Translations under genes and position numbers: made by a program
The notes under the pieces: model-generated
The model's database searches: none
The model's input: the letters and a program-made list of their open reading frames with translations, nothing else
What the model was told of the DNA's origin: nothing
From: Adiantum capillus-veneris
Taxonomy: Eukaryota; Streptophyta; Polypodiopsida; Polypodiales; Pteridaceae
Reading direction: 5' to 3'
Assembly (NCBI GenBank): GCA_014529385.2
Contig: CM043945.1
Coordinates: forward strand, 147,452,741-147,516,740
DNA: 64,000 bases
Shown: piece after piece, positions 11,815 to 23,055 of the stretch
How positions within the stretch are numbered: position 1 is the first letter of the stretch
How the letters are laid out: every line of letters begins with the position of its first letter

Positions 11815-12298
11815 TTGTGGCTACGCTCATGGTTATGCAATGATTAAAGATATGGCGAACTTTATCAAAACCATAATGCGAGAACATCAGGGTTGTGCCA
11901 AAATCCTAGCTGTGTTTACTAATACCATTCCCAAAAACAACACAACTTTCTCGACACGCATACTCAGGTAGCCAATCTGGATCCTGCTGGTATGTACCTC
12001 GAATACGTCACTCCTTTTTTTCTATGCATTATATTTGTCTCTGCATTGTATTTAAGCTGCATACTCAAACACTGCGAAGATTATGCCCTCTAATTAAATT
12101 CAAAGGATTTTTTGTGAGATAATTTTGTTGAGATGCTTTGTCAGTAAGCTATGCAGCTACTCATATGAGCTACAGTACTCTGGGATAGTGCACAACGATT
12201 TGTAAGTGCTTTGATATACTACACTGTGATGTCAACAACATAGTGAATATATATATTTTTTTCTTTATGTATTGCCTAGTCCATTGGTCACAAGCACA

Positions 12299-12490
12299 CA
12301 GATTGGCCGATTTAGGCAGTGTGTCAATGCTCATCCTAGTGCAGATTCGCCTATTTAGGCAGCACACCAACAAATTGCAGATTCATAATTTTCTTCACCA
12401 AATGCAGATTCACCGATTCAGGCAGCATTAGTGCAGATTCGCCGATTTAGGCAGCACGTCTTATTGGTGTAGATTCGCCGCTTTAGGCAA
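12299..12490 (+). repeat. Minisatellite inside the TRIM
   Basis: Six copies of a 20-base core close to AGATTCGCCGATTTAGGCAG begin near 12299, 12342, 12378 (partial), 12405, 12434 and 12470. They are spaced 27-43 bases apart. Most copies are followed by CA-rich linker. The block makes up a sixth of the internal region. Confidence 0.85.
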
Positions 12491-12929
12491 CACCAACCAC
12501 GAAATCATGCTACAGTGGCTGGCCACCACTGTATAACTGGCATGCTTTTGTTACCCGGGTACATAATGAAAGTGATTTGGATTTGGACTTATATTGTGGA
12601 ATTGGAATTGGATTGGGATTTGGTATCTGGTGATTATTACGACAGTGTTTATGTGATGAGACTTGACATTATGAGATTGATGATGAGTGTGACCAATGAT
12701 ATCCTGATTCATCAGGGTATGACATATATTGCTTATTCTAGTGGTATGGGACACTAGAATAGGTAGTATGTGGATGACGGCAGGCATAAGCTAATGTTGT
12801 TTAGTTTCATAAATTTTTCTTTTATTATGTGATATTTTTGACACAACATACTAATCACTATTTTTGACAAGTATTGTTTGCAGATTTTATCTTCGCAACT
12901 GAGGACAGTTGCTTTCCAACGGAGAGGTA

Positions 12930-13420
12930 TGTTATGGAATTGATATCTTATTATTTATTGCAACTGTGACAGGTGGAAAAGGCTTGACCGAGCTAAGCTA
13001 TTGCAAAAGGATATCATATTTTATGTACATTTTATTATACAAGTGCTCTTTATGAGCTTTGGCCAACTATGTCCGGCCGGCCAGTTTGTACTCACTTTGA
13101 CCATTCAAGAATCTATAAATTAAATACGTGCAAGAGGGAAATGGTCACTCTTGCACGGGGGGAGATTGCACCCAGTGTCCGTGTACTTCTTCTCTCCTCT
13201 TCCCTCTTCTCTCTCGCCGTGCCGGTGTAGCACTCCGGTATAGGAGGTGCGCCTGCACGCGCTCTTTTATCCTCTCACGCTCTCAATCTCTCTCTCTCTG
13301 TTCGCATATGGCTTCAATTCCGTGCTATGGGATTCGTCAGGTATGGGGATTTGCCAATTTATGTGTTATATTGTGTTATCTTGGATGATTTGCAGGGTAG
13401 CCATGCTCCTGTCTGTAGCA
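12930..13420 (+). repeat. 3' LTR of TRIM
   Basis: It begins TGTTATGG after the purine-rich tract and ends CTGTCTGTAGCA, directly followed by the target duplication CTCGG. Confidence 0.92.
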
Positions 13421-13470
13421 CTCGGGGTCGGTGCACACGCGGTTAGCCAGGGAGGGGAAGCCGATAGCCT

Positions 13471-13579
13471 GGGCTTTGATACCACTTGAAGGTGCATATG
13501 CAGAGATTTCAAGGGAAGGAGAGAAGGGGAAGGGGATGATGATAGCACACTCCGTGTTTTGGTGGAGCTCTAGAGAGTG

Positions 13580-13627
<48 letters not shown>

Positions 13628-13705
13628 CTTATTGTCAATATAACCAAAGAATATACAAGAGGGCGGGTGCCCGCCATAACCGGCCATGGGGCCTGAAACC
13701 AAACA
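13471..13705 (-). repeat. Minus-strand copia-type LTR with primer-binding site
   Basis: On the minus strand a 219-base unit (13705-13487) begins TGTTTGGTTTCAGGCC and ends GCACCTTCA. Two bases later comes TGGTATCAAAGCCC (13484-13471), a primer-binding site of the initiator Met-tRNA type. This is therefore a 5' LTR whose internal DNA runs leftward. The TRIM at 11313-13420 lies within that internal DNA. It may be the LTR of the minus-strand copia whose gag starts at 8614, but the distance is long and I could not confirm the link. A CT microsatellite (13585-13624) lies inside it. Confidence 0.6.
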
Positions 13706-13709
13706 GTGA

Positions 13710-14035
13710 ATGGTGGACTTGCAAATTTTGGAGGTTCATGGTGAATGGTTTAAGGACATGCAAATTTTGGAGGGTCTTGGTCATGTTAAGATTGGAAATG
13801 TTCATGTGCATCCTACTATGCATACCAAAAGTGTGCCATTGTGTCTAATAGATAGAAAAGTGAAGTATGTGGTTGATATAGTGCATGCACCAACATTACA
13901 AAGAATCTGGTTTTTACTGGGCTAGTGGTCAATCACAATTTGTAGATGAGGTTCAATTTTAATGGATTCTATATAGAATAACACAAGAAGAATGGAAGGT
14001 TGATGACACAAGGAAAGAAGGTGGGTGTAAGTCCG
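13710..14035 (+). mobile_element. Ty1/copia pol scrap
   Basis: The plus-strand reading includes KVKYVVDIVHAPTLQR and then a stretch like LVVNHNL. This resembles the region after the copia protease, where most elements have a DVLHVP-type motif and then the pre-integrase domain. It is short and strongly decayed, with no LTR attached. Confidence 0.5.
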
Positions 14036-15349
14036 GGGAGTGACACACATGCCACTGACCTCCCAACCATGTTCTCTTATAGAGCCCCCCTATGCATGCA
14101 TGCCTGACATGTGGCAAGGCCCTAGCCCTAGCCACCATAGGATTGTTGCCCTCACACTGCTCCCCTCGTGAGAATAATTTTCAACCTCAAAAACAAAAGT
14201 GGAAAATCATTTCTTCAGTACACTAATGTTCTCGCAAGTGGAGCCTTCATCAAGTCCATCCTTCCACTTGATAAAAATCTTTGTAAACATTATAAAGTAT
14301 TCTCAAAAACATACAAAATGCTCATATCATAAACACTTCATAAGAAAAACATCTTGATGCACCTGTAAAAAAGAATAGTAGTAGGTAAAGACTAACAAAA
14401 TGCGCATAACTACTTGTTGATAACCACTTAAAGGCTGTTGTACTTTTGTATCTTGCCACTTTTGTAGACGGAATCATAACCATATCTAAATAGACAACCT
14501 TGGCCACGAAATTGTTTAAACAGAGAGTGCCTTAATGATTCTCCAAGAGTGAGAGTGATCAGCAATTTAGGACCCATCCTTACACCTATAAAAATATACC
14601 GCCAATGTCATAGTCCATGAGAACTCACACTCTCCACATGTGGAATATGTCCTTTATGATATATCGACTCTCCATGTGAGTCTCTTTTGCAATGTTGTTA
14701 GACCTTATTATCCTATCCTTGTGACAAATAACACTTGTAGTCATGGATCCAATCTGTCTAAAAATGAACATCCTATGTGATGAAAGTTTCATAAGAGATC
14801 ATCAATAAGTTAGAGCGAGATGAGTGTACTTTCACTCCTTGTCCCACAAAAAGATTACTATGAGTGTAACACAAAAACACCAATAGCCTTATAATAACAA
14901 CATACGGACCTATGCCGGCAAGTTGAGTAATTGTATAGCTAGAATTTGTGTCATGTGTTATGATACTTACCCTTAACATAAATTGTGTTGTAGGTCTTGA
15001 CACATTGCACACTCTTGCATGGGACATGAGGGATGAGTTCCTAACTTATAACAAGCTTGTTTATACGTGGATACGTGGGATGGGTAGCACAAATCAACCC
15101 TAGATTAGCAGAACCTCTTTGAGAAAGGAACTCGGCCCAATGCACCAAAGTTGACCCAACTTGAAGGGGACCATAGCATAGACATATAGATCAATCCCAC
15201 AAGCTTAGATGACCATTTGATTGGATTCCAAGAGGGTCTATGGATAATAATCTCTATTTCGGAATCAAGTTCTAACTTCACAAGAGACTTTCATATAGAG
15301 GTTATAAAAAATGTACCTCAATGGAATTGATGGACAACATCATTGGTGC
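14036..15349. other. 1.3 kb without a recognisable gene
   Basis: AT-rich sequence with no ORF pattern I can assign. The small minus-strand ORFs near 14322-14507 and 14773-15027 look random. The last bases, CATTGGTGC, run straight on to GTGCCTATGGC beyond 24522 if the Tat-like element is removed, so this was one continuous sequence before that insertion. Confidence 0.5.
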
Positions 15350-16630
15350 TGATCCAAGCCTATCACAAATTTTTGTTTATCATATTTTGTTGGTTTTCCT
15401 TGCTTCTAGAGGTTTACAATAAAAGAAAGAGTGAGAACAACCTCTTGGAAAAATTAAAAAAAAATGATTTTTTCTTGACTAGTTCACCGGAGGTGAAAGG
15501 TAGAGGGAGAACCTAGTGGTAAAGGGAAGGGAAAATATGTAAATGTGAAAAGAAAAGATATGATGTGGTTGTGGAGCCATGCACCCATGATTCAAGGGTC
15601 ATGAGTGGATCATATCATCATGGCTTTGGAGCCATATGATGATTCAAACAAATGGGACCCAAGTGGAAGACTTGGTAAAGGAAGAAACCATACACATGAT
15701 TTTGCTGAATTTTTAAAAAAATACTTCCACTCCGATCCAAGAAAAGTTGTCTTCATCAAAGTTGTAGCTGATGAGCTGGAGATTCTGGCCATATTTTTTT
15801 TATAATTTTTGCATCTACGGTCTAGGAGATATGGCCAAAATGGTGGACGCCAGTTTTTTCAACTGTGGTGGAGACCACCCCCTCTACCTTTACACACACA
15901 CACACCCTTTCCTTTTCCACATTGAGACCTTCTCTAAAATCAGCCATTAGTCTTCTCACCCTCCTCTCCTTCCTCCTCTCTCTCAAGCTCAAAAACCCAT
16001 CAAAGTTCCTCTTCTAATCACCTCTCAAGTCATGCTTAATCTTTTGTAATTCATAAGTTCTCATTCAACCCCTTCCTACTATTACTAGATATGTATTGAT
16101 TTTATGTAGATTCTTCACATTTTAAAATAAGGAAGCTCTTGGACTCAAGCTATGGAGGAAGGAGTGAAGACAACACAAGTGATGATGGAGCTAATTGGTC
16201 AACAAATCACTTGGAAGGAGCTTCTTCATTGGTTGAATGTCCCTAATCAAGCTTCATTTGTACAAATTACACTTGGATCTTAACCTCACTCCTAATCACT
16301 CTCTTTCCTATATAAAGAGGCCTTCCCCTTTGTAATTTCAAGCCTCCCTCAGCCCCATTGAGCCTTTGTATCACTCACCATGAGCCCATAAGCTCATTCC
16401 TTCACTCTATTCTTGCACATCCTAGAGTGCAAATTGTTTCATGCTAGTAACCTCTCCTCCTCTTACTTATCTTAATTAAGAGAAATGTTTTATATGTGTG
16501 TGAGAGTGCTTGATGTGATCTTGGCTAATCCTTGAGTGATTGTTTGGTAATCTATATGCTATTTGTGTTGGGAGTGTTTGAAGTCATCCATTCTTTGTAC
16601 ACACACTACGGTTAATGCTTCATTCATAGT

Positions 16631-16706
<76 letters not shown>

Positions 16707-16821
16707 TGTAGCGGTCCTAGTCCACGCTTCCAAGACTAGGTGGTGCCCTCATCTCATTTCCCTTGTGGCGCAATGGAGTTTGTTTTGGTGTAGAGGCCGC
16801 CATTCCAAATTTCCTTCGTCA
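15350..16821 (+). repeat. 5' LTR of the young Tat-like element
   Basis: 1472 bases, beginning TGATCCAAGCC and ending TTCCTTCGTCA. It contains an AC-rich run near 15893-15906, a TATATAAAG promoter-like word near 16311, and a CT microsatellite of about 71 bases at 16633-16703. A small ORF inside it (15605-15805) has an identical partner in the 3' LTR and is not a gene. Confidence 0.95.
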
Positions 16822-16827
16822 TAAATT

Positions 16828-16846
16828 GGTGCCCCCACTGAGGAGT
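16828..16846 (+). other. Candidate tRNA primer-binding site
   Basis: GGTGCCCCCACTGAGGAGT lies seven bases after the LTR and is identical to the block at 1047-1065 in the older relative. TTGG precedes it, so TGG could pair with the CCA end of a tRNA. Confidence 0.55.
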
Positions 16847-16871
16847 TCTCAAGCAGCGCTCTATCAATCCT

Positions 16872-17375
16872 ATGAAGGAAGATCCATCAAATTCTCCGAG
16901 ACTTCCACTATGGTCTCCCCAAGAAGCTCGAGAAAAGAAGCGTCTTTATCGACAAACGGCACGTATGCGGGTAAAGAGAGTTAACTACACACACCCTTCT
17001 TTGCTTCAAGGAAAATCTTGTAGTCATCAAGTCCCTAGGTCAAAAAATTGTGTTGAGTGCTTTGTGGCTAGTGTGAAGACACTTCCTTTGAAGCCTCGAC
17101 TTCAGGTGGTGAAAGCACTCTCAAACTCGGGTATTAACAAGTTTTTGGAGGGGGAGCTACACATCAATGGGGTGCGGTATTGGCAAGAGGCTACATATGG
17201 TGATGCACTCCAACTACTACTAGCAAGAAGGCTCAAGGTGGTTGAGAGGGTAGCCATCGAACCCTATGAACTCTACAAAGCTGAAGATGGTCACACCAAA
17301 GCTAGGCTAATCACTGGTGAGCAAATTCTTCGCATCTCTCAAATGGTGGGATCCAAGAGAGCTCAACTTCAATGA
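16872..17375 (+). CDS. Leader ORF 1 of the Tat-like element, function unknown
   Basis: An uninterrupted 167-residue ORF lies between the primer-binding site and gag. It begins MKEDPSNSPRLPLW and is basic in its first third (many R and K, for example EAREKKRLYR). It then has a more ordinary, globular-looking half (INGVRYWQEATYGDALQLLL, and later ARLITGEQILRIS). I do not recognise a domain. The older relative at 344-8007 has no room for it, because its gag begins soon after the primer-binding site. It may be a captured plant exon, an accessory protein of this subfamily, or fortuitous. Confidence 0.5.
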   Translation: MKEDPSNSPRLPLWSPQEAREKKRLYRQTARMRVKRVNYTHPSLLQGKSCSHQVPRSKNCVECFVASVKTLPLKPRLQVVKALSNSGINKFLEGELHINGVRYWQEATYGDALQLLLARRLKVVERVAIEPYELYKAEDGHTKARLITGEQILRISQMVGSKRAQLQ

Positions 17376-17408
17376 AGTGCTTCATGGAAGTTTGTAATTA
17401 ATGCACCA

Positions 17409-17612
17409 ATGAATAATCCCATTTTCTACAAATCAGTTCAGAATATTAGGGTGAATGTGCGCATTGATAGAAAGATTTTTTTCCAACAAAGATTGGTCTT
17501 CTATTTTGGAGCTGAGAGGTTGAGAGAGATATTGCTGTCCCCTGACCCTATAATATTTCCTATTTTGGAGTATAATGTATCTTTTGATGTTCACATCTTC
17601 ATCTTGCTTTAA
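17409..17612 (+). CDS. Leader ORF 2 of the Tat-like element, function unknown
   Basis: A 67-residue ORF from ATG 17409. It shares a pattern with the next ORF: GAERLREI against GPRRLAEI, a proline-rich middle, and a C-terminus FDVHIFILL against LDVFIFVLY. The two therefore look like diverged tandem copies of one small protein. It has no signal or domain that I know. The hydrophobic last nine residues could be a strand or a short anchor. Confidence 0.45.
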   Translation: MNNPIFYKSVQNIRVNVRIDRKIFFQQRLVFYFGAERLREILLSPDPIIFPILEYNVSFDVHIFILL

Positions 17613-17621
17613 GCATACTCC

Positions 17622-17834
17622 ATGAATCATAGGGATTTATATGGACCTTTCCAACCTCTTGCTAGACAAACTGTGCATATAATAGCTAGCACAAAGCTTA
17701 GGTTCCAAAACATCATAAGGGACTTACTAGGCCCTCGTCGTCTAGCTGAGATTAATGCATCTATCAATCCATTTATTCTACCCTTAATAAGATATGATTT
17801 GGGCCTAGACGTTTTCATCTTTGTGCTGTATTGA
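17622..17834 (+). CDS. Leader ORF 3, paralogue of leader ORF 2
   Basis: A 70-residue ORF from ATG 17622, starting nine bases after the previous ORF. It ends 23 bases before the first good gag start (ATG 17858, MAFPNFFGRSG). Shared features with the previous ORF are the GPRRLAEI block, a region rich in I, P and L, and the terminal LDVFIFVLY. Close packing of three ORFs before gag suggests that a real transcript segment was kept, but the short length leaves chance possible. Confidence 0.45.
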   Translation: MNHRDLYGPFQPLARQTVHIIASTKLRFQNIIRDLLGPRRLAEINASINPFILPLIRYDLGLDVFIFVLY

Positions 17835-17857
17835 GAGGAAGGCAACCCACTTTTACG

Positions 17858-20800
17858 ATGGCTTTCCCAAATTTTTTTGGGCGTAGTGGGGAAAATGCTG
17901 GGGATTTTTTGGATAACTTGGAGATGGCTTTCCTTGTCTCCGGGAGGGATGACGAAGCATTGAAATTGAGAGCTTTTCCTTTGGTGCTCAAAGAAGAAGC
18001 TAGGGTATGGTTCCAGGCTCTAGATCCAACCCAAAGAATTGATTGGGAGGGATTGAAGGTGGCTTTCCTACGAAGATTTCAACGAGCCAATTCGGCAGAA
18101 GAACTATGGCAACGGCTTCTGTCCCTTCATCAAGTTGACCCTCATGGTTATGCAACCTATGAGGAAGGTTTTCTGAAACTTTGGGGCCAATGGTCAGATT
18201 CACTAAACCCTAGTGAGCGAGCTCCCAATTGCCTCCAAAAGGATCGATTTATCTCAGGTTTGTACCCCTTGCTAAGGGAGAAGGTAAATAGCAAATTTCC
18301 AAATGCTTTTGAAGATGCCTTAAGAATTGCTAGGGAAAAGAATAGAAAGATTCTCTATCAAGCCCAAGCTGGTCAGCTAGCTTTGGGAGGCAATATCACA
18401 ACTATGGAAGCTTCTCACATACCTCCAAATGTGCCTAATGCACCAGACCTCAATAGAGGTCAACAAGAAGATATGCTCCAACAAATAAACAATCTCACAA
18501 ACCAGCTAGAGGGGTTGAGAGTAAATCTTGTGCAGGGTGCAAGAAGGCCTATTGAGGGAAATGGTGGGAATCGGCCACCAATGCGACGTCAAGCAAGGGA
18601 AATGTTGTGTTACAATTGTGGGGAAATTGGCCACGGCATGTATAATTGCCCTCATCCCAGAAGATATGACTACCCTGTCAGAGGTCCTCGACAACAAGTA
18701 AGTCCACCCCGTGCTAGAGCTCAAGCACAAGAGCAACCGCAACCTCAAATTTTGCAGCCACCTCGTGCTCAAGCTCAAGCCCCTGCTACTCAACCAAATG
18801 TGAGCATCATAAGGATGGAGGAGGTCCTCAAGGGCAGAAGCAACCAGGAAGAAATAGCTAAAGGGAAGATGAAGATAGATGAAGTGGCTACAATGCCTAT
18901 CAAACGTGTGCGTGTCCAAGATGAAGTAGGTAAAGAAACAAGCAAGGATGCAAGCAATGAAGCAAGTACATCTCGGGCAACTAAAGATGAAGCCAAGAAG
19001 AGAAAGACCCGTACTAGGTCTCAAATTGACATCTCTGATTTTCCTATGGGATCTCGGACACAACCTTATGACTTGACAGCTGATGTGAGTTCTCAAGGAC
19101 CAAAGATTACTTGGCCACAACTACTTCATATCTCCCCAAAGCTTCGACGACAATGGTCAAAAATGGTGAGCACGAGGGCAAAGCGAAGTAAGCTAGTAAG
19201 TGTAATCAAAGCATATGGTCTCAAGGATATAGTGCCTTTGGTGGAGGCTCAAATCAAGGGACAACGGATTCCAAAAACTTACATTGACAGTGGAGCAGAG
19301 GTTTGTGTCATGACAGAAAAGCTAATGCATCAATTGGGTTTAGAGGTAATGGAATCATCAAACTTTAGGGCAAAAATGGCCAATAATGTCTCTGTCACTT
19401 GTGTGGGTGTAGTGAAAGCTTTGAGAGTTTCTGTTTTTGGAATCACTACAGAGGTTGATGCTTATGTGATGCCAGTAAAGGGAGAAGGATACCCCCTTAT
19501 TTTAGGACGACCTTGGCTCATGGGTATAGGAGCTAGGCAAGATTGGGCAACAGGAGACTTGGAGTTGAGGCCTCGCATGGGTGGCCATAGTCGGAGGGTG
19601 GTTTATAACCTAAAGAATGGGCGACAAGAGAACCTTGAACTAGAGACGTCAGCTGATGAGTGGAGCTCAAGTGGATGCTCCTCATCCATGGACGAGGAAG
19701 AGAGTTCAAGTGAAGAGAGTGATAGCACTCTCGAAGTCATGGGCGTCACCATAAAGGAAACTACCTCATCAGAAGACAACCCAAGGATCCAAATGGAGAA
19801 TGTGTGGGATGCCAGCCTAGAGGAGATGTTATCCAAGGATATAAAGGAAGAAGAAAAGGAGGGTTATGTAAATGTTCTCAAGAAGCATGCATCATTGTTT
19901 ATTTCTGATTACACTCACATTACAAGTGTCACTGCAGTGAAGCATCATATCCATCTAAAAGAAGGGAGCAAGCCAGTAGTACAAAAACTAAGAAGATTAG
20001 GAGTTGTGCAACAAAATGCACTGTTGTCTGAGGTGAAGAGACTCTTAGAAGCAGGATTCATATACCCAATGGAATATTCAGAATGGGTCTCCCCAGTAGT
20101 GGTGAGGCCAAAGAAGAATGGTAAATGGCGAGTGTGCGTGGATTACAAGCCACTAAATGCTGCAACAAAGAGGGACCACTTCCCTCTCCCATTTCAAGAT
20201 GAGATTCTAAATGAAGTAGCAGGCCATGAGAGATACACAGTGTGTGATGGCTACTCTGGCTACTTTCAAATACGCATTGCAGAGGAGGACCAGAAAAAGA
20301 CTACTTTCATCACACCATGGGGATGTTTTGCATTTCGAGTCATGCCTTTTGGTCTCACCAACGCTCCAGCCACCTTCCAACGATTCATGAACATGGTCTT
20401 CCAACCTTACTTTGGTAAGTCCATAAGGGTTTTCATAGATGACTTTTGTATTTACAGCTCCAAAAGTATGCATCTCGGCAAGATTGATGAAGGATTTACT
20501 CGTTTAGCTAAGCTGGGTGGACAACTAAACAAGGACAAATGTCACATTGGGGAAAGCAAGGTTACACTATTAGGGCATGTAGTGTCCATTGATGGAATCG
20601 AGGTAGATCCTGAAAAGATAGAAACATTGCTAAATCTACCTTCCCCAACTTCCATCAAACAATTAATCTCCTTCTTGCAAAAGCTAAGATATTTGAGTAG
20701 ATTCATACACTTACTCTCCCAAGTGATATTTCCTCTACAATAGCTGACTCGTCAAGAGACGCTTGTTTGGAGTGAAGAAAGTGAAGGGCATTTTAGAGAG

Positions 20801-23014
20801 ATTAAAAAAATGTTAGGGTCACTCCCTATAATCCTCCAACCTTGTTGGGAAGAAACATTCTTTGTAAACCCTAGTGTGGGAGAAGAAGCCATTGGTGCTG
20901 CCCTCCTACAAAAAGATCCAAAAACCTCCTTTATGAGGCCTGTGTATTTTGCTAGCCGCCTCATGGAAAACACAGAGAAGGCCTACACCCTGATGGAACA
21001 GCTAGTGTTAGCTCTCATGTTTGCGGTAACCAAATTTCGGCCATACTTGCTGCCGAAGAGGTTTGTAATTATCACTATGGAGGATATGTTTCCCTATGCA
21101 CTACAACATATGGAAATCTCTGACAAAATAGCAAAGTGGGTGGTGCGACTTCAAGAGTTTGATTATACAATACAGGTTGAAAGAACAACTCGAGCATGCT
21201 TAGCCGACATTTTAACAAACAAGTGCTATGAAAAAGTTTTCCATTTGAAGAGAAAGGAACTTCCACCACCTCCAGCTCTAGAGGTTTTGGTCAATGCTTA
21301 TAGCCTCTACTTTGATGGAGCATACAAGAGAACCAAGGATAAGGCAGCTGCAGGCATCGTGGTCTTATCCCCATTGGGAGAGAGGATCCATGGTGAAGGG
21401 ATCACTCTAGAAGATGTCCACTCCAACAATGAAGCAGAATATCATGCTCTAATTCATGGCCTTTGTTGGTGCCTCGATAATTCAATTAAGAGATTAAACG
21501 CTTTTGGTGACTCCATGCTTTTGGTAAGGCAAATGCAAGGTACATGGGCTTGCGAAAATGCCCGTCTCTCTACTAAAATGAGAGAAGCAAAAGCTCTTAT
21601 GAGGAGATTTAGGGAGGCACAAGTACATCATGTGCCAAGAGACCAGAACAAGGATGCAGACCACCTAGAATCATCAAAGTTAAATGAGTCAATAGTGGGA
21701 GTAGTGGCCATCAAACTTCCACTTCAGCAAAGCAAGGAGGACTTGGAAGATATTATGCACATTCTGGAGCAAGGAGAGGCTCCTAAACGCTTGAATGCAG
21801 GGGAAAGGCGATGGTTAGCTAGGAAGGCTACCAGGTATCGCATAGTAAATGATGACTTGTATTGTCTTGGTAAGGATGGTGTGCTTAGGAGAGTTCCTTT
21901 GAAGAGTGAAATTGAAGAGATTTTAAAAGCTTGTCACGATGATATGTGCGGAGGACACTTTGCACACGACGTCACTAGTAGAAAGGTTCTACAAGCTGGG
22001 TTTACTTGGCCAAGTCTTCATCGTGATGTCAAATACTGGTGTCAAACATGTGATGAATGTCAGAAAGCAGGACCACGACGGCTCATAGCTGAACCTCAGA
22101 ACCCAATAAAGGTATATGGGCCCTTTGAGAAGTGGGGAATTGATGCCATAGGGCCTCTACCACGCACTCAGTCAGGTAAAGAGTACATCATCATGGGAGT
22201 AGACTACATGACTAGATGGGCTGAGGCTATGCCGACCAATAGAATTACTGCTAAGGATGTGAGTTAGTTCATCTTTGACCACATCTGTTGCCGGTTTGGC
22301 ACCCCTCTTGAGATACTATCTGATAGAGGACTAGGGTTTAGAGTAGACTTGGTAGGAGAACTCATGAAGAAGCTAAATATTCAGCATCAACACTCTACTC
22401 CTTACTACCCTCAGTGCAATGGTTTGGTGGAAAAAGTAAATGGAATCATTTGCAAAATTCTCACCAAACAGGTACATGCCAGGCGCCAAGATTGGGACAA
22501 ACACCTGAATGGAGCTCTATGGGCCTATAGAACCTCCTTCAAAACCACATTAGGGTACACACCCTTTCATTTGGTTTATGGAAAGGAGGCGCTTTTGCCC
22601 ATTGAAGTGAAGTTAACAAGTCTTCGAATATTGGGTAGCCAGGTAGGCTCTCAAAAGGAGAAAGTACATCAAAGGATCATGGATCTAGAGAGGCTGCAAT
22701 TGGATCGTGAAGAAGCCATCAACCACTATTCTCAAGAAGCAGAGAAGCGCAGAGAAAAGTTCAACAAAAAGCTAGCATCCAAAGACATCAAAAAGGGATC
22801 TCTGGTGCTTCGATATGACAATCGCTTCGACACTCGTAAGGATGGAAAGTTTCTTTTCCGATGGGAAGGCCCGTTCTTGGTCACCAAAAAGTTCAAAAAT
22901 GGCTCTTACAGACTTCAAGAAATTGATGGTAAAGTGCACAAGACCAGGACAAATGGATGGCGTCTAAAGCCTTATCACATTAGGATAAGGTCAGCTCAAG
23001 ATCAAAGAAAGTAG
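17858..23014 (+). pseudogene. Gag-Pol coding region of the Tat-like element
   Basis: Gag starts at about 17858 (MAFPNFFGRSG), with a capsid-like domain containing ARVWFQALDP and LKVAFLRRF. A zinc knuckle CYNCGEIGHGMYNC (about 18608-18650) is followed by a Q/A/P-rich linker. Protease shows YIDSGAEVCVM (about 19.28 kb). Reverse transcriptase (about 19.95-20.6 kb) has WVSPVVV, RVCVDYKPLNAAT and FIDDF in place of the more common YVDD. RNase H (about 20.85-21.2 kb) is followed by an archaeal-type RNase H (YFDGAYKR, NNEAEY, about 21.30-21.65 kb). Integrase has a zinc-binding region ending CQTCDECQ, a catalytic core with GIDAIGP and HPQCNGLVE-like residues, and a basic C-terminus to 23014. I see no chromodomain. 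The region is broken in about two places and is otherwise full length for the family. Confidence 0.9.
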
Positions 23015-23055
23015 GCTATAGGCATAAATACCCCTAGCCAGGTTTGGGGGGGCTA

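Larger units (their letters stand above)
11313..13420 (+). mobile_element. Complete TRIM-like short LTR retrotransposon
   Basis: Two LTRs of 490 and 491 bases bound an internal region of only about 1.13 kb. CTCGG immediately before (11308-11312) and after (13421-13425) is a perfect 5-bp target duplication. A primer-binding site TGGTATCAGAG starts two bases inside the 5' LTR, and a purine-rich tract (ACGGAGAGGTA) abuts the 3' LTR. No gag or pol is present, so mobility would depend on proteins made by other elements, as for known TRIM or SMART elements. The LTRs differ at roughly 4% of positions by hand count, so it is moderately old. As a non-coding element it looks structurally whole. Confidence 0.9.

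Noticed and set aside
12299-12490. Possible CRISPR-like array
   Set aside because: The units are imperfect, spacing varies from 27 to 43 bases, spacers are related to each other, and the context is a plant TRIM.
15605-15805. 66-codon ORF repeated at 23311-23511
   Set aside because: It is identical because both copies lie in LTRs. It is short, with no domain, and open only by chance.
18506-19120. 204-codon minus-strand ORF
   Set aside because: It is antisense to the Gag linker of the young Tat-like element and an artefact of codon bias.
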